A stretch of 15,200 nucleotides of DNA. Source: Spirochaetales bacterium. Lineage in GTDB: Bacteria; Spirochaetota; Spirochaetia; Sphaerochaetales; Sphaerochaetaceae. Position numbers and translations under genes: made by a program. The notes under the pieces are model-generated. The model had not been told where the DNA came from. It saw only the letters and a program-made list of their open reading frames with translations, and ran no database searches. Positions 13,049 to 15,200 of this stretch are shown one piece after another (position 1 is the stretch's first letter; the number at the start of each line of letters is the position of its first letter). The DNA lies in the NCBI GenBank assembly GCA_017475725.1, contig JAFVFA010000179.1, positions 1 through 15,200 on the forward strand, written 5' to 3'.

Positions 13049-14254
13049 TCAAAGCTCCTTTGTCCTGTCTGCCGCATCGCCTTTGACAAGATGCCACAGC
13101 CTTCCGCCCTTCCAGGCATGGAATGTCTCTCCGGTCAAACCGTAGTACGTGTCGTTGTATGTGAAAAGCAGTATATTGCCGAAAAGGATGGAAAGGAACG
13201 AGATGTCCTGAAGCGGGAAGGTGTACTCCCCTATGACAAGCCTGTCTCTGTACATCTGCAGCCTGCCGGTCAGTATGTCCTTGTTGGTGTAGTCCTCAAG
13301 CATGGTGTAGAGTGTCACATCCTCATCTGTGAACAGGACTCCATCCCCCTTCCCCTCAACGTAACTGTCGAACTGGGGCTCCTCCCAGCGCATCCAGTCA
13401 AGGACGTTGTCATAAGGCAGACCATCGCCCTCCAGGAAGCCCTTGTCGTTGTAGACACCCTTCATCCCGCACTTGGTGCAGCAGAAGCCGTCACCCTCAG
13501 TCCGGATGGTGTCCATGCCACCGCACTTTGGGCACATGAACAGGACATGCTCCATCCCCTTGGCCTTGTCGGTTCCGATGTAATCCCAGTTTCTGGTCCT
13601 CTGGGTCTCGTAGGCGTTCTCGTAGATGTCGCGGTTGATGATGTCCGTGACCTCCTGGGGCGTCATCCTCTTGAGCTCCTCGGAGCTGTAGACACCCATG
13701 ACCTTGCCTTCAACATGGCCTGTCCTCTGATGCTGCCTTGCCCAGCGTGGATATGTGAAGTAGCCGCCGATCACCTTGTATGTGACAAGCGCACCGCCTG
13801 TCTTCTTCACAAGCTTTCCTATTGCCAGAGAGGCTGGAATCGTCTCCCCATGGAAGGATCTCTTCCCCTCAGGGAAAAGGCAGACGTTGTAGCCCTGCTT
13901 CACACGCCTGATCATCTCCTTCACAGCCTCAAGGGAGGCTCCTCCCTTTGGAAGCGGAATCGGGTTGATCAGGACCCTGAGAAGCTTGCCGTACGTCTTG
14001 TTCCTGAGAAGATGCTCGCCGCAGACATAGTACATATGCCTCTTGCTTGCAAGTCCTGCAAAAAGCATGTCCTCCTCCGTCGTGTGGTTGGAGATCATTA
14101 TGTAGGGCTCGCCGACCTTGGGGACCCTGTCTGTGGTGAAACCGTATTTCTTCTTTGTGACACGCTTGGCGACATAGTACACAAGCCTGTATGAAAGTCT
14201 ATTTATGAAAACCTTGAAACTCATATCAGTGCTACAGGCGCCTCCATTATCCAT
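13049..14254 (-). CDS. PlsC-like acyltransferase with C-terminal zinc ribbon extension
   Basis: The N-terminal half (about 40-220) is a lysophospholipid or glycerol-3-phosphate acyltransferase domain. It has the catalytic His57-x4-Asp62 motif (NHTTEEDM) and FPEGKRS (127-133), which is the phosphate-binding FPEGTRS motif with Lys for Thr. It should acylate a lipid precursor at the inner membrane. The 401-residue length is well above plain PlsC (about 240). The extra part has a CPxC...CTKC zinc ribbon (Cys241, 244, 259, 262) and a C-terminal domain of about 130 residues that I do not recognise. Two starts are possible: the ATG at 14254, used here, with no good ribosome site, or the ATG at 14224 (MSFKVFINRL), with GGAGG 16 bases upstream, which is rather far. 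It is the first gene of the acyltransferase-reductase-lipase operon and divergent from a permease. Confidence 0.9.
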   Translation of the reverse strand: MDNGGACSTDMSFKVFINRLSYRLVYYVAKRVTKKKYGFTTDRVPKVGEPYIMISNHTTEEDMLFAGLASKRHMYYVCGEHLLRNKTYGKLLRVLINPIPLPKGGASLEAVKEMIRRVKQGYNVCLFPEGKRSFHGETIPASLAIGKLVKKTGGALVTYKVIGGYFTYPRWARQHQRTGHVEGKVMGVYSSEELKRMTPQEVTDIINRDIYENAYETQRTRNWDYIGTDKAKGMEHVLFMCPKCGGMDTIRTEGDGFCCTKCGMKGVYNDKGFLEGDGLPYDNVLDWMRWEEPQFDSYVEGKGDGVLFTDEDVTLYTMLEDYTNKDILTGRLQMYRDRLVIGEYTFPLQDISFLSILFGNILLFTYNDTYYGLTGETFHAWKGGRLWHLVKGDAADRTKEL

Positions 14255-14328
14255 TCTAGTACATTTTCCCGCTGGTTTTCCACCTTTGTATTCAAAACGG
14301 CGGCAAAAAGGTATAACATCTTCAGACT

Positions 14329-15200
14329 ATGAAACGGATACTGGCATTCCTTCGGAAAGAGCTCATGCTGACTCTGTCGCTTGCGGCGGCGGTCATCGCC
14401 CTTGTAATCACCCCGCCTGACAGGACCCTTCTGGAGAAGATAGACTGGAGGACCCTGGGGACCCTGTTCATGATGCTCACGGTCCTGGAGGGCTTCAAGA
14501 AGGAGAGGGTCTTCGACCCGCTCATCCGGTTCAGCACCAGATTCAGGACTCTCAGGGGGCTTTCCCTCTTCCTTGTGTTCGGAGTCTTCTTCACATCGAT
14601 GTTCGTCACCAACGACGTGTCGCTGATAATCTTCGTGCCTCTGACCATATTGCTGCTCAGACAGGCCGGGAAGGAGCGGTTCATACTGCCCACAATCTCG
14701 CTTGAGAACATAGCCGCGGTCAGAGGTTCCTTGCTGACTCCGTTCGGAAGCCCCCAGAACCTTTTCCTGTACGGGAGGTTCGGTGTTGATGCGGGGACGT
14801 TCATACTCCACATGCTCCCGTTGTGTGCCATGTCCGCCCTGCTTCTGGTCCTGTTCATCCTGGTCATGACAAGGAAGGAGACCCAGACGATCACATTCCA
14901 GGCACCGGAGGCGGAGACGGGAGAGCCCAGCAAGGTCAGGAGGGCCGTCTACCCAATGCTCTTCATCCTTGTCCTTGCCGTCATAGTCACAAGGACAAGC
15001 CTATGGCCGTACGCTGTTCTGGTGATATTCGCATCGATGCTGGTTCTGGACAGGAGGATCCTGCTTAAGACGGACAATGTGCTTCTTGCCACATTCCTCT
15101 GCTTCTTCATCTTCTCATCCTCGATCTCCGGGAATCCTGCAATAGCGGACTTCCTTGGGAGGATAGTCTCAGGCCACGAGTACTGGTGGGCGATAGGGAT
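14329..15200 (+). CDS. SLC13/CitM-like anion permease (3' end missing)
   Basis: The frame stays open to the window edge, so 290 residues are visible and the C-terminal part is missing. It opens MKRILAFLRKELMLTLSLAAAVIALVI, followed by IDWRTLGTLFMMLTVLEG and several long hydrophobic helices. Conserved stretches FFTSMFVTNDVSLIIFVPLTI and SLLTPFGSPQNLFLYGRFG fit the ion transporter superfamily, where the SNT/SPT-like motifs in re-entrant loops bind substrate and sodium. It resembles the SLC13/ArsB-like permeases common in gut Firmicutes and spirochaetes. The substrate could be a di- or tricarboxylate, sulphate or another anion. No Shine-Dalgarno precedes the ATG. A downstream in-frame ATG (14365) has a purine stretch before it, but using it would cut the conserved N-terminus. 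It is divergent from the acyltransferase gene. Confidence 0.85.
   Translation, partial: MKRILAFLRKELMLTLSLAAAVIALVITPPDRTLLEKIDWRTLGTLFMMLTVLEGFKKERVFDPLIRFSTRFRTLRGLSLFLVFGVFFTSMFVTNDVSLIIFVPLTILLLRQAGKERFILPTISLENIAAVRGSLLTPFGSPQNLFLYGRFGVDAGTFILHMLPLCAMSALLLVLFILVMTRKETQTITFQAPEAETGEPSKVRRAVYPMLFILVLAVIVTRTSLWPYAVLVIFASMLVLDRRILLKTDNVLLATFLCFFIFSSSISGNPAIADFLGRIVSGHEYWWAIG

Noticed and set aside
13091..14194. A 367-codon open frame on the plus strand opposite the acyltransferase
   Set aside because: The minus strand clearly encodes PlsC motifs and a zinc ribbon; the antisense translation has no recognisable domain and is a codon-bias shadow.
14221..14811. A 196-codon open frame on the minus strand over the permease start
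   Set aside because: It is low-complexity and charged, opposite a convincing membrane transporter, with no ribosome site or family match.
1..15200. tRNA, rRNA, CRISPR, transposase, integrase or phage genes
   Set aside because: Nothing resembling these was seen in any gap or frame; the gaps are mostly under 160 bases.

Overview
The window is compact bacterial chromosome with about 13 genes on both strands, short gaps, and clear Shine-Dalgarno sites ahead of most starts. Several products indicate a cell with an outer envelope and lipoproteins. Two small proteins carry Sec signal peptides, and one of them ends in an aromatic, outer-membrane-like C-terminus. There is also a lipobox esterase and a membrane-anchored HtrA. 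The short 'MKK + hydrophobic + AFA' exported proteins, together with Firmicutes-like two-component, HtrA and permease genes, fit a host-associated spirochaete of the Treponema/Sphaerochaeta type. This assignment is inference from style only; no rRNA or marker phylogeny is available here.

Region 1 (1-5255) concerns nitrogen. It holds the 3' part of an ammonium transporter fused to a complete PII signalling domain. Converging on it is a tight asnB-pyrG operon, two glutamine-dependent amidotransferases that make asparagine and CTP. A LysR regulator is divergent from asnB. The shared asnB/lysR control region carries a perfect 9-bp inverted repeat with T-N11-A geometry. It is centred about 66 bp upstream of the predicted asnB transcription start, the usual LysR activator position.

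Region 2 (5256-9271) looks like an envelope-stress module. It contains a small exported beta-rich protein, a divergent OmpR-type response regulator and histidine kinase pair (1-nt overlap), and an HtrA/DegP-like protease. Two copies of a 22-bp element, each containing TTCA repeats 11 bp apart, lie upstream of the response regulator and upstream of htrA. They are the best candidate for the regulator's binding site.

Region 3 (9272-10931) holds a two-gene minus-strand operon: a small exported protein and a lipoprotein esterase. Upstream of it is a 277-bp non-coding region with a cluster of GTCAA/TTGAC repeats.

Region 4 (10932-14254) is a minus-strand lipid operon: a PlsC-like acyltransferase with a zinc-ribbon C-terminal extension, an NAD-dependent 3-beta-HSD-like reductase, and a zinc-dependent family I.5-type lipase that lacks a signal peptide. 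Region 5 is a divergent SLC13-like anion permease cut off by the window end. No tRNA, rRNA, CRISPR array, transposase or phage gene was seen.
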